A stretch of 64,000 nt of DNA from Affinundibacterium flavidum (GTDB lineage: Bacteria; Pseudomonadota; Gammaproteobacteria; Burkholderiales; Burkholderiaceae_D). Within the stretch, counting starts at the first letter, position 1. Each line of letters opens with the position of its first letter. The position numbers were made by a program, and so were the translations under genes. The stretch covers positions 1 to 64,000 of the forward strand of contig NZ_JACOGA010000008.1 of NCBI RefSeq assembly GCF_014284175.1, read 5' to 3'. The notes under the pieces were generated by a model that worked only from the letters and a program-made list of their open reading frames with translations, had not been told where the DNA came from and did not search any database. Positions 27,504 through 35,898 of this stretch are shown piece by piece.

Positions 27504-29783
27504 TTATTTCACTAGGATTTTGGTAGCGTTCGGTGGCAGAGATAAGTTGAGAGGTTCACTCGCAATCACTTTCGCAGATGCTAGTCGAATTTCGGCGACA
27601 CCCGCTGTCAATGCCTTAAATCTAAAGCGCATCATTGTTCCCTCCCCTTTAGCACCATCCGCGACATTGCGCAAAATTGCCATCGAAACTCGTCCCTCTT
27701 GTTGAATCAAAGTCTTGGTCATACTAACGGCAGCACCGTCTTGTTTAAAAAAAGTGCCTTCTTCAGCATCCAAAATTTCTAACACTTTGGGATCAAAGTC
27801 CAACTGTAATGGCATACCTCGCAGAGGTGAATCGGCTTTCATCTGTACATCGACTGTAAATGATTCCCCAACTTTAATTTCCGCCGGTGCCAGCAGTTTT
27901 ATTGATAACGTCTCTTTTTGTTCCACACTGCCATTTGCATTCGGTACACCTGCTGACAACAAAGCGCCACCAACTTCAGACGCAGCACCTGACTGCGAAG
28001 CACTGTCCTTCTTGCTTGAAGCAGAAGCGAGTGGCTTACTACGAACATCATTTTCAGTACCAGACCAAAACTCTGTTTGGTTTAAATCTGGCCGGCGAAT
28101 ATTACGCACGATACGGGGCGTAATCGACAATACAATCTCAGTGCGCTGGCCGTCGTCGCGCTGTGATGAAAACAACCTACCAACCACTGGAATATCTCCC
28201 ATACCGGGGATACGGCTAGCGCTCATGCGCTCTTCATTACTAATCAAGCCCGCCAATATCTGCGTTTCACCATCACGCAAACGCAATACTGTACTAGCCA
28301 TACGAGTGCCTATCTGATAAACCAAAGAGCCCGATGCTGTTTTCACTTCACGTACCAGTGAACTCACCTCCAAGCCTATCCTTATCGCCACTTCATCGTT
28401 CAAATAAATAGTCGGTTCCACATCTAACTTTAAGCCAACATCAACATACTGTACCGACTCAGAAATAAAACCACTATTGCTCACACTCCCCGTCGTTGTC
28501 ACGACTGGTAATTTATCTCCAATCAGCACTTTGGCTTTTTCTCGATTACGTGCACGAATTTGAGGATTAGCTAAAATATTCACATCCCCTACATCACGAT
28601 GCAAATTGATGGAGACGTTGGGTACATTGATACCGATGGAGTCGCGATTTATTTGTTTGACATTACCCAGATTAAACCCCGTTTTACCTACTGGAGCGAT
28701 AGCGCTCAAAGTAAGACTATCGGGATACTTAATACCCAATTCCGTCAGGCTAGAACGCTTAATTTCCAGCACCTCAACTTCCAAAATCGCCTCAGGTTCA
28801 GACAAGTCATGCAAAGCGATCAAGCGCTCTGCCAAACGTACTGTCTCTGGCGTTTCCCGTACCATGATGAGATTTAGTTTTTCGTCCACAAATGGTTCAC
28901 GAATTTTCAGCATGGTTTTCAACAGCATCGCGGTTTGTTTCGCATCCGCACTCGACAGATAAAATGCACGAATCACCAGATCTTGATATTCCTTAAGTTT
29001 GTCTGGGGTTTTGGGATACAGCAATACCGTCGCTGTATCTAACACCTTATAGCCCAATTGATTGGTCGAGGTAATTAGCTCGATAGCATCTTCTACCTGC
29101 GTCTGACGTAAGAATACCGTGGCACGCAAATCTTGCCTGACCTCTTTATCAATCACAAAATTAATACCACTATTGCGCGTGATAGTCTCTAACACCATCC
29201 GTAAATTAGCGTCACGAAAATCTAGAGAAATAGGCCTGGTTTCGGCGAGGCGTGTTGTCGTCAACTCGGTTTGGCGAGCATCTAACTCCAACTGACGCTG
29301 CAATGCAAGTAACTCCGCATGTTTAGGATTGTCCTTTAAGGAACTTTCTATCAGCAAAATGGCACGCTCCCGCATGCCTTTTGCGATCAACTCTTTGGCG
29401 TTAAAGACCGCTTCTTTCTGCCGACTATCACGCGCGATGTCAAGCTTCAAGGCTAGCGCGCGCTCATCACTAGGGTCGATCGCCAAGGCGCGCTGCACAA
29501 CTTCATCGGCAAGCCTATCATTGCCGCTGGCACGTGCCGATATGGCGGCACTCATCAGGCGAGCGAAGATTAATTTTTTCCCACTGACCTGTCCGGCGCG
29601 TAACTCCACACTGTCAGGATATCGCGCCAAACCCTCTTCAAAAATCTTCAATGCTTTTTCATAATTGCCAGCATTAATCTGCTGTTGTGCATCCGCGCGA
29701 ATCAACTGGGCACTGCAACCCGACAATAAAGTCAGTACAAGCAAGGCTCCTGTCCAAGAAAAATAAGTCGATGTATTAGACAA
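27504..29783 (-). CDS. Lipoprotein secretin with N-terminal TPR and C-terminal cohesin-like domain
   Basis: About 759 residues. TTG 29783 lies 7 bases after GGGAG; another TTG at 29789 is only 1 base away and less likely. LTLLSGC near residue 23 is a lipobox. TPR-like helices follow (about 35-165), then a short secretin/TonB N-domain (ISLDFRDANLRMVLETI), an N1-like domain and the secretin core (about 330-560, VGLKLDVEPTI; ILAGLISNEE; GDIPVVGRLF; VLSITPRIVR). After a Ser/Ala linker, residues about 635-759 form a cohesin-like beta-sandwich (IKVGESFTVDVQMK; PLQLDFDPKVLEIL). It should form the outer membrane gate of the system. Secretins with a cohesin-type tail occur in atypical T2SS-like loci, so this is not the canonical GspD. 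Confidence 0.9.
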   Translation of the reverse strand: MSNTSTYFSWTGALLVLTLLSGCSAQLIRADAQQQINAGNYEKALKIFEEGLARYPDSVELRAGQVSGKKLIFARLMSAAISARASGNDRLADEVVQRALAIDPSDERALALKLDIARDSRQKEAVFNAKELIAKGMRERAILLIESSLKDNPKHAELLALQRQLELDARQTELTTTRLAETRPISLDFRDANLRMVLETITRNSGINFVIDKEVRQDLRATVFLRQTQVEDAIELITSTNQLGYKVLDTATVLLYPKTPDKLKEYQDLVIRAFYLSSADAKQTAMLLKTMLKIREPFVDEKLNLIMVRETPETVRLAERLIALHDLSEPEAILEVEVLEIKRSSLTELGIKYPDSLTLSAIAPVGKTGFNLGNVKQINRDSIGINVPNVSINLHRDVGDVNILANPQIRARNREKAKVLIGDKLPVVTTTGSVSNSGFISESVQYVDVGLKLDVEPTIYLNDEVAIRIGLEVSSLVREVKTASGSLVYQIGTRMASTVLRLRDGETQILAGLISNEERMSASRIPGMGDIPVVGRLFSSQRDDGQRTEIVLSITPRIVRNIRRPDLNQTEFWSGTENDVRSKPLASASSKKDSASQSGAASEVGGALLSAGVPNANGSVEQKETLSIKLLAPAEIKVGESFTVDVQMKADSPLRGMPLQLDFDPKVLEILDAEEGTFFKQDGAAVSMTKTLIQQEGRVSMAILRNVADGAKGEGTMMRFRFKALTAGVAEIRLASAKVIASEPLNLSLPPNATKILVK

Positions 29784-29866
29784 AGCCAAGCTCCCGATAT
29801 GCCGCAGGCAAACAGTCTAAACAATCATTCATTTTCAAACTCTGTGTGATATTCATCATGGTCATA

Positions 29867-30421
29867 TTAATGTGCCGCCGTCGGCGTCAGTAACACGGTT
29901 TTTTCATTCAATGGGAGATAAGTCAGCACGATCTGTGTTTCAATGATGCTATCAACACGATAAGTATTATCTACAATGTCCTGTTCCCGTATTGCGATCA
30001 AGGTATCACCACGTACCAAATACGTCGTCAATTTTCCATCGAGACCCAGCATACGGCCAAAGTATTGATAAGGAAAGGCGGGCGCGACTGGTTTAGGCGG
30101 CGGTGGTGGCGGTGGTGCAGGTAGCGGTGTCAGCACCTTGGGCGGTGGTGCAACAAAGTTAATAGGTCTAAATGGATCAGAAGTAGCCTCCAGCAAAGGT
30201 TCTCTGTTAACAAGCAGCGGCTCTGATGTACTGTTCGCAGAATGCAGTTCAGTGCTCACTGGCCGGCTAGGGGTAGGAGCCAGCGCGGCTCGGCTCGATC
30301 GGTTTGGTGTACGCACTTCGGTGATCGCTGGTAGCTCCTCATCACGCCAGGCCGTCCAGACCACCAAGACCATGGTGATCAGGGCAGCGATTCCCAAGCC
30401 TTGCTGTCGGGTCACCCTCAT
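29867..30421 (-). CDS. PilP-like / GspC-like inner membrane to secretin connector
   Basis: 184 residues: one N-terminal membrane helix (IAALITMVLVVWTAW), a Ser/Thr/Pro-rich linker, a run of prolines near 105-115 and a C-terminal beta domain (YQYFGRMLGLDGKLTTYLVRGDTLIAI ... in parts) resembling the HR domain of GspC or PilP. Such proteins bind the N0 domain of the secretin. Its start overlaps the PilO-like stop by 4 bases (ATGA). 83 bases separate it from the secretin start. No direct family motif was recognised; the assignment is by topology, the Y.G...G.....YL pattern and operon position. Confidence 0.68.
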   Translation of the reverse strand: MRVTRQQGLGIAALITMVLVVWTAWRDEELPAITEVRTPNRSSRAALAPTPSRPVSTELHSANSTSEPLLVNREPLLEATSDPFRPINFVAPPPKVLTPLPAPPPPPPPKPVAPAFPYQYFGRMLGLDGKLTTYLVRGDTLIAIREQDIVDNTYRVDSIIETQIVLTYLPLNEKTVLLTPTAAH

Positions 30422-30975
30422 GGCTGCTTACGATAAAAAAAGCGCAAGCCTACATCAATTTCCATGACCGCATCTGTAGAACGTTGGCGGCGTAGAGACA
30501 GCGACTCCAGTGCCAATCCATCATGCGCCGATAACAGGCTAGCGAGACTAGCCTTAAGTCCGACATAAGTACCTGTCATTTTCGCGCGTATATCAATGCG
30601 AGCGATCTCATGCCTGCCCTCAGACGCTTCACCTACAGCATCGTCGCTGGGTTGATGACTCGCTTCTGAAACAATCAAACCGTTCAGACTTGCCTGAGTA
30701 TGCAAATCCTTAATAACCACCGCCAAACGTTCAAAGCTCGCCAAGCGCTGTTGAACATCTACATTGTGCTCGCGCGCCACTGGTGCAATTGGCCTACGCA
30801 GTTCAACTTCTAGCGTACGAATTTGCTGCACCAATTGCGCCTCTTGCGAACGCAGTGCGGGCAATTCGACCCAGTACAGCGATAAGGAAAAACACAGCAA
30901 TGTCAAAGCCGCCAGCCACGGCCAATGTTGCGATGTAGACCAGCGAAATACGCGCAAAGAGGGAGGGAATAGCAT
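30418..30975 (-). CDS. PilO-like / GspM-like inner membrane protein
   Basis: 185 residues with one N-terminal membrane helix (WPWLAALTLLCFSLSLYWV), a coiled-coil segment (about 38-80) and a C-terminal ferredoxin-like region (HEIARIDIRAKMTGTYVGLKASLASLL). This is the layout of PilO and GspM. It is the first gene of the eleven-gene operon, so the operon promoter should lie in 30976-31180. The coupling ATGA to the PilP-like gene mirrors pilO-pilP order in type IV pilus operons. Confidence 0.68.
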   Translation of the reverse strand: MLFPPSLRVFRWSTSQHWPWLAALTLLCFSLSLYWVELPALRSQEAQLVQQIRTLEVELRRPIAPVAREHNVDVQQRLASFERLAVVIKDLHTQASLNGLIVSEASHQPSDDAVGEASEGRHEIARIDIRAKMTGTYVGLKASLASLLSAHDGLALESLSLRRQRSTDAVMEIDVGLRFFYRKQP

Positions 30976-31116
30976 GGACTAAAAGAAGAACGGATTAGTG
31001 TTTTGCGCGTTGGTGGTTGGCATGGGATGATTTTTTAAGTGTTTCAGATTATTCTTTGACGGCTGTAAGGTGGTCTTATTTTTCGTGAAGTTATTTTGGT
31101 ATGATTATTGGGATCA

Positions 31117-31148
31117 GGTCAAATCAAATCTTTAATTTGATCTGACCC
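31117..31148. repeat. REP-like hairpin (GGTCAAATCAAAT / ATTTGATCTGACC)
   Basis: GGTCAAATCAAAT (31117-31129) pairs with ATTTGATCTGACC (31135-31147) with one mismatch, followed by CCC. 'GGGGTCAGATCAAAT' blocks are a widespread interspersed motif in proteobacteria, some associated with REP-type transposases. It sits between the RHS locus and the secretion operon, 32 bases after the stop of the 31181-31726 gene. Only one copy is visible here. Confidence 0.55.
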
Positions 31149-31180
31149 CAGTTTTATCCTTGGTACCAGTTTTGAGTCTT

Positions 31181-31726
31181 TCAGTTTTTCTTTGATCCAT
31201 TTGATGTCTTGGTTGATCCAGGGAAAGCAAGCACGCTGCCATTCAGTGTTTCAAAGTCAATTGGGGACGAAATATTTAGAAAGCAATCGTTCTTACAGAA
31301 GTAAACTGAAGGATCCCTCTGAAGGTAAACTTGTTGAAAACTCACCTTCGACTGAATGGACTGTTCAACGGTGTTCGCGACCGATTGCCATTCTCGTGCA
31401 CCTTTATTTTTTGTGCATATCAATATGCTTCCTATGCCATCTGGTGACTCTATATTTAGCAAAATTTTTGTTAATTCCGTTTCTGAAATTAACAATTTCT
31501 TATCCACGTATGTTTCCTTAAATCCAAAATCTCTTAGAATTGTATTCATAGAACTATGTATCGATACTCTCTCAGAAATTGGAAGGGTCAAATCATAAGT
31601 TACGCATGTTGGTGTTTCCGATACAAACCTCGGTGAGATCACACCAAAGAACGTCGCAAGCGTAAAGGCAGCAACTAGAATGGATACAATTAGAATAAAC
31701 ACATGAATGCGAATTTTTTTTTGCAT
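31181..31726 (-). CDS. Unrecognised membrane-anchored protein downstream of the RHS gene (candidate partner/immunity)
   Basis: 181 residues of no family I recognise. A basic start (MQKKIRIH) precedes one strong hydrophobic helix (about 8-30, FILIVSILVAAFTLATFFGVI); the rest is hydrophilic with six cysteines (for example TCVTY, ILICTK, YFCKNDCF), suggesting a disulfide-bearing periplasmic domain. It lies 80 bases after the RHS gene on the same strand and is A+T-rich like it. Genes in this position behind an RHS or other polymorphic toxin often encode the cognate immunity protein. That role is inference from position; a lipoprotein-like accessory or unrelated cargo gene is equally possible. Confidence 0.6.
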   Translation of the reverse strand: MQKKIRIHVFILIVSILVAAFTLATFFGVISPRFVSETPTCVTYDLTLPISERVSIHSSMNTILRDFGFKETYVDKKLLISETELTKILLNIESPDGIGSILICTKNKGAREWQSVANTVEQSIQSKVSFQQVYLQRDPSVYFCKNDCFLNISSPIDFETLNGSVLAFPGSTKTSNGSKKN

Positions 31727-31806
31727 ATCGATGTAAGATCCTATCCGATGAAGTTGCGCTTAAACAATGTTGAATTTGAAAATATAAAATCTCTCACGCT
31801 AAAAGT

Positions 31807-34800
31807 CTATTTTTTTCTAAGCTTTGCACTGACCTCTGCTCCGTTGGAATGATCGATCATACGAAAAATTACTGGTCCACTAATTTTATTCCAATTAGCT
31901 ATGAATCTGTTTATGTTGACACCTTCACCGTAACTATAGATTCTCAAGTAGCCGCCTTCATCTACAATAATTTGTCGAACTACATAACCATCGCGCAGTA
32001 TGTGCGTCGAACCGGTTCCATTGACAATGAAACCAGAGGTGTACGCGTATTGAGTAACAGGATTGTCACTAAAGATACCAATCAGATTGGTATGCAATGT
32101 TTTTCCAACTGTCATACATGCAGTTTGTCCAGGTCCCGAATTGCAAAGCAATTGTGTGCTCACGGCCTCATAACAACCAACCATAGACTCGTGACACATT
32201 CGAAGACTCATATTTTGATATTCGTGATACCCAGGATCGTTTTTATCCCATTTTTTACTTAAGCATTCATGTGCTAAACAGTTAAGTAGATAACTAAAAG
32301 CCCCAGTTTGCGCTCCATTTGCGAATTTTCCACCACCAAGAACTGATCCAGTTCCTCCAGCGATAGCACTTATTATTACTCCTCCGACAGGATTTGAGTC
32401 CGTCATCGGTCCCGTCACAGGTGTCATTGCTTTACTAAATGCAGCACTCAAAGCGCCTGGTCCACACTTACCACCACCAGCAACACTGGTGACACACCCA
32501 ACTACCCCATGCAACGCGACACTTGATCCATAGGTCCATTCCGCAGCTTTGTCCACTGCACCGCCGAAAAAGTTACTCCCTCCAATGACGTTACCTGCGC
32601 CATAAAACATCCCCGCCGAAAATGCTCCAGACAAGGCTCCCTTCATGGTACCCGTGCTGACCGCCCCCCCAGCAAATCCCGCTGCCGCTGCTTGTGCCAT
32701 GCCTGATGCTGTGAATGCTTGTCCCGCTGTTGGACCTAAATACATCGTCACTGCAATCCCATAAAACGCCCGCGCAGTTTGTTTGTCTATAACTCCAGAT
32801 CTTTCTGCCCCGTAAATCATAATTAAAGCAAAAACGAAGTCATCGAAACCAAAAGCTTGCCCAGTTGGATCTGTACAAACCAAAGGATTGTTATAGCAAT
32901 AGCCGTAACGATTATAATTCTGCAGATTTAAAGGATCTTGAATAAACGGGTCGGTCTGCATGAAACGCCCGAGTAGCGGGTCGTAAATACGTCCGTTCAT
33001 GTGAATGACGCCGACATCGTCTAGATGCTCATGTCCGGTGTAACCTATGTCATTACCATTGCCGCTACTACTCCAGTCGATAATGAGTGTACCGTTGGCA
33101 TCATAATTGCCGCTAGCCATGCGACGTTTGCCAAATGGGTCATAGGAGTAGCGCGCTGTCACCACACCATTTTGATCTGTGGTGGCAACCAAACTACCTA
33201 GGTGGTCTTTGTGCCAGTATTCGACTTTTTTCAACGTGATGGTACTGAGAGCCACAGGCGCAGTTTGACTAGCAGCTAGTGTCGGCAACGCATCAGATGA
33301 GATCAATACACCAATGCTGATACCTCCCGCGGTCAGGTAGTGACGGTTACTTGTCCCATCGGGACCTTCTTCTCTCTCGAATGACAAACCGCCAGCATTA
33401 TCTGGATGCAGCTTCCACGTGATACGGGTGCCAGCACTGGAAACACGGGTCTCTTGGATGCGTTGGTGGTTTTCGTCATATTGCCAAGTATATTTCGGGC
33501 TGCCCGCTGGGCCGCTTAAGCCATTTTGGTTATCTGGCAAATTAAAGCTGGTATAGCTAATATCGCGATAACTACCGGCCGAAGCGGTTTTTAAATTGCC
33601 ATTGGCGTCATAGGTATAGTTGGCGTTAACACTACCACTGACACTTTGCAGGGCATGTGGCCGAATGGTCGTTGCCCCTTGTGCTTGATAGGTGTAGATC
33701 CCCACATCACTCTTATATAAGAGCATGCCAGCGGCATTGTATTGCAGCGTGACATCGCGTTGCAGACTAGGAATAGTCGGTGAAGCGACGCTATAGCTTT
33801 TCAGGCGTCCAATGCCATCATATGCAAAACTATCCGTGACAGCCCCACTCACACCATCGCCATTGGCGTCAGTGCGTCCAGTGAGATGACTCAAACTATC
33901 CCAGGCGTAGCTGTAGTTGACGATATTGGTTGCTGTACCAAGACCTGCGGTATTACTACTAATACGTCCGGTCATGGTATCAAAATTGGCTTTACTGATA
34001 ACATTGTTACCATAAATTTGCTGCTCTGCGCTGCCCCAAGCATTGTAGGCTTGTGCCTGCCAGAGTGTGCTACCAGCAGCAAGCGTGGCACCACTAGGTG
34101 TGATGGTAGCAGCCGTTCCCAAAGTCAGACTGGAAAGAAATCCTTTAGCGGTATAGTTGTAATTGACCGTTAAGCCTGTCGGATAAGTCTGCGTTGCAGG
34201 TCTAGCGTTACTGCTGTCATAACTAATGGCTGTGGCAAAGCTGCGTCCGCCCAACACATTGGTACGTGAATTGATCGGTCGCCCCAAATTGTCATAAACA
34301 ACTTTACGGTTAATGCCATGACTAGTAGTGGTTTCACAAAGCTTACCGACGCCTTTATTACAGGCACTACCATCTGCATATTTATCGTACGCCCAGTTAC
34401 TTGTGTATTCTGGCTCTACCTTTTGCGTCATCCGTCCAAGTAAATCATAAGTCATTGTTGTTACTTGCGACAAAGCGCGCTGAGTTGGATTTTGTTGCCA
34501 AACCAATTCACCTAAGGCGTTATAGTCATATTTCCAAAGACCAGTATTCGGATCAGTCATCTCGACTTTACGACCACGGATATCGTATTTGATGCTAATC
34601 ACATTTTGCAATGCATCTTTGGTCGCCACAAGATTGCCAAAAGCGTCATGCTGGTGTGCAACTTGCGCACCTAGATGATCGGTAACACGAACAACCTTAC
34701 CATCAATGTTCTTTTCTTCTTTGCGTGTCTGTGCTAAATCATTGGTAGTCGTTTTCACAAGACCAACATAACTAACGGTATTGACAGAGGCTTTTCGGCT

Positions 34801-35898
34801 GCCGCGGCCACCAAAACTATAGCTCGCTAGACTTCCCTGAGGATCACTAGTGTAAATGGCAGTTGGTCGTCCAAGTGCATCATAGATCGTTGCACTCATG
34901 CCATAACTACTGCTACCTCCAGTGGTCGATGCCAGAGTATCTAAGAAATAAGGCTGCGTTGTAACGATCGCCGCACCTTGTGGATTGTAATCAATGTCTT
35001 GTACGATCAGACGATTGGTTCCGCCAGGTTGTGCGCTTCCATCAAAGGCTTCTGTCACAGTGCGAATTTTACGACCCGCTCTGTCAACATAGGTACGTGC
35101 GAAAGGACCATTTTTAACGTCCGAAGTGTTGCGCGGTTCAGTATGAACAAAACTGACAGCATCTGCTGGTATTTCATTAGCAGCAGGTGTTGGACAGGCA
35201 GCACTATTGCTAGTAATGTCAGTAACTCTTCCACTAATAAAACAATATTTACTGATAGTACTAGTACCATCAGCACGCGACTCCTTAACTTTTCGACCAA
35301 AATCATCTACTTGCCAACTTGTTGTCAAGCTATTCGGGCCAACTAGCTCCACTACTGCGCCAAATCGCGGATCAAAAGTCTTGCTCTCTGATTGACTAAG
35401 CGCGTTCGTGACAGTCGTGGGGAAAGCTCCTCCAGGAATAGCGACAACAGTGCCATTGATGGTGATGCTTTGTGTTCCATAAAAGCTGGTGCTTGAACGC
35501 GCGGTAAATTTTGCGATGGTACTAGCATCCGCGCAGTTATTTGTTGTTGCACTTGTTTTATTACCATAGACGTCGTAGGTGTATGTGGTCTTCAGACATG
35601 AATCTGCATTGTCTGGCTCGACGGTCTCACTCAGCAATAATCCACTACTGGTGTCATATACAAACGCGCTAGTACGGCTGTAATTGTATGGACTGGATGG
35701 CTGTTGCGCATGGACGAGACCAATGCCGAACATGGATGCGGCAAACAAGATAGTGGAAACGATTGGACGCATTACTTTCCTTTTACAAACATGATTGCGT
35801 TGGCTGTCGTCTTGAGTACACGATGGGGTATCTAACAAGGAAACCTCAATTTTTGATGCGCTGATTGTTTTAAGAACGTGATTGCAATTTATTTTCAT
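31807..35898 (-). CDS. RHS-repeat protein with pretoxin region and unrecognised C-terminal domain
   Basis: About 1363 residues from ATG 35898, which overlaps the upstream stop (ATGA) and follows AAGGAAG; a signal-peptide-like segment (RPIVSTILFAASMFGIGLVHAQ) begins about 43 residues in, so an internal start near 35772 is possible. Many RHS/YD repeats follow (YDVYGN, DDFGRK, YDALGRPT, YDPFGKR). The core-closing motif is GRFMQTDPFIQDPLNLQNY then DPTG. Beyond it are 349 residues: an Ala/Gly-rich pretoxin linker with GGKFANGAQTGAFSYLLN, then about 150 residues (32259-31810) with several cysteines and no family I recognise. RHS cages enclose a released C-terminal effector. Activity unknown; secretion or contact-dependent toxicity is inferred. 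Confidence 0.88.
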   Translation of the reverse strand: MKINCNHVLKTISASKIEVSLLDTPSCTQDDSQRNHVCKRKVMRPIVSTILFAASMFGIGLVHAQQPSSPYNYSRTSAFVYDTSSGLLLSETVEPDNADSCLKTTYTYDVYGNKTSATTNNCADASTIAKFTARSSTSFYGTQSITINGTVVAIPGGAFPTTVTNALSQSESKTFDPRFGAVVELVGPNSLTTSWQVDDFGRKVKESRADGTSTISKYCFISGRVTDITSNSAACPTPAANEIPADAVSFVHTEPRNTSDVKNGPFARTYVDRAGRKIRTVTEAFDGSAQPGGTNRLIVQDIDYNPQGAAIVTTQPYFLDTLASTTGGSSSYGMSATIYDALGRPTAIYTSDPQGSLASYSFGGRGSRKASVNTVSYVGLVKTTTNDLAQTRKEEKNIDGKVVRVTDHLGAQVAHQHDAFGNLVATKDALQNVISIKYDIRGRKVEMTDPNTGLWKYDYNALGELVWQQNPTQRALSQVTTMTYDLLGRMTQKVEPEYTSNWAYDKYADGSACNKGVGKLCETTTSHGINRKVVYDNLGRPINSRTNVLGGRSFATAISYDSSNARPATQTYPTGLTVNYNYTAKGFLSSLTLGTAATITPSGATLAAGSTLWQAQAYNAWGSAEQQIYGNNVISKANFDTMTGRISSNTAGLGTATNIVNYSYAWDSLSHLTGRTDANGDGVSGAVTDSFAYDGIGRLKSYSVASPTIPSLQRDVTLQYNAAGMLLYKSDVGIYTYQAQGATTIRPHALQSVSGSVNANYTYDANGNLKTASAGSYRDISYTSFNLPDNQNGLSGPAGSPKYTWQYDENHQRIQETRVSSAGTRITWKLHPDNAGGLSFEREEGPDGTSNRHYLTAGGISIGVLISSDALPTLAASQTAPVALSTITLKKVEYWHKDHLGSLVATTDQNGVVTARYSYDPFGKRRMASGNYDANGTLIIDWSSSGNGNDIGYTGHEHLDDVGVIHMNGRIYDPLLGRFMQTDPFIQDPLNLQNYNRYGYCYNNPLVCTDPTGQAFGFDDFVFALIMIYGAERSGVIDKQTARAFYGIAVTMYLGPTAGQAFTASGMAQAAAAGFAGGAVSTGTMKGALSGAFSAGMFYGAGNVIGGSNFFGGAVDKAAEWTYGSSVALHGVVGCVTSVAGGGKCGPGALSAAFSKAMTPVTGPMTDSNPVGGVIISAIAGGTGSVLGGGKFANGAQTGAFSYLLNCLAHECLSKKWDKNDPGYHEYQNMSLRMCHESMVGCYEAVSTQLLCNSGPGQTACMTVGKTLHTNLIGIFSDNPVTQYAYTSGFIVNGTGSTHILRDGYVVRQIIVDEGGYLRIYSYGEGVNINRFIANWNKISGPVIFRMIDHSNGAEVSAKLRKK

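Noticed and set aside
27715..28317. 200-codon open frame on the plus strand
   Set aside because: It lies wholly antisense to the secretin gene, which has strong domain evidence in its own frame. The product has no recognisable pattern.
31849..32262. 137-codon plus-strand frame opposite the RHS C terminus
   Set aside because: An antisense toxin-immunity arrangement was considered, but the frame has no hydrophobic or domain pattern and mirrors the RHS coding sequence.
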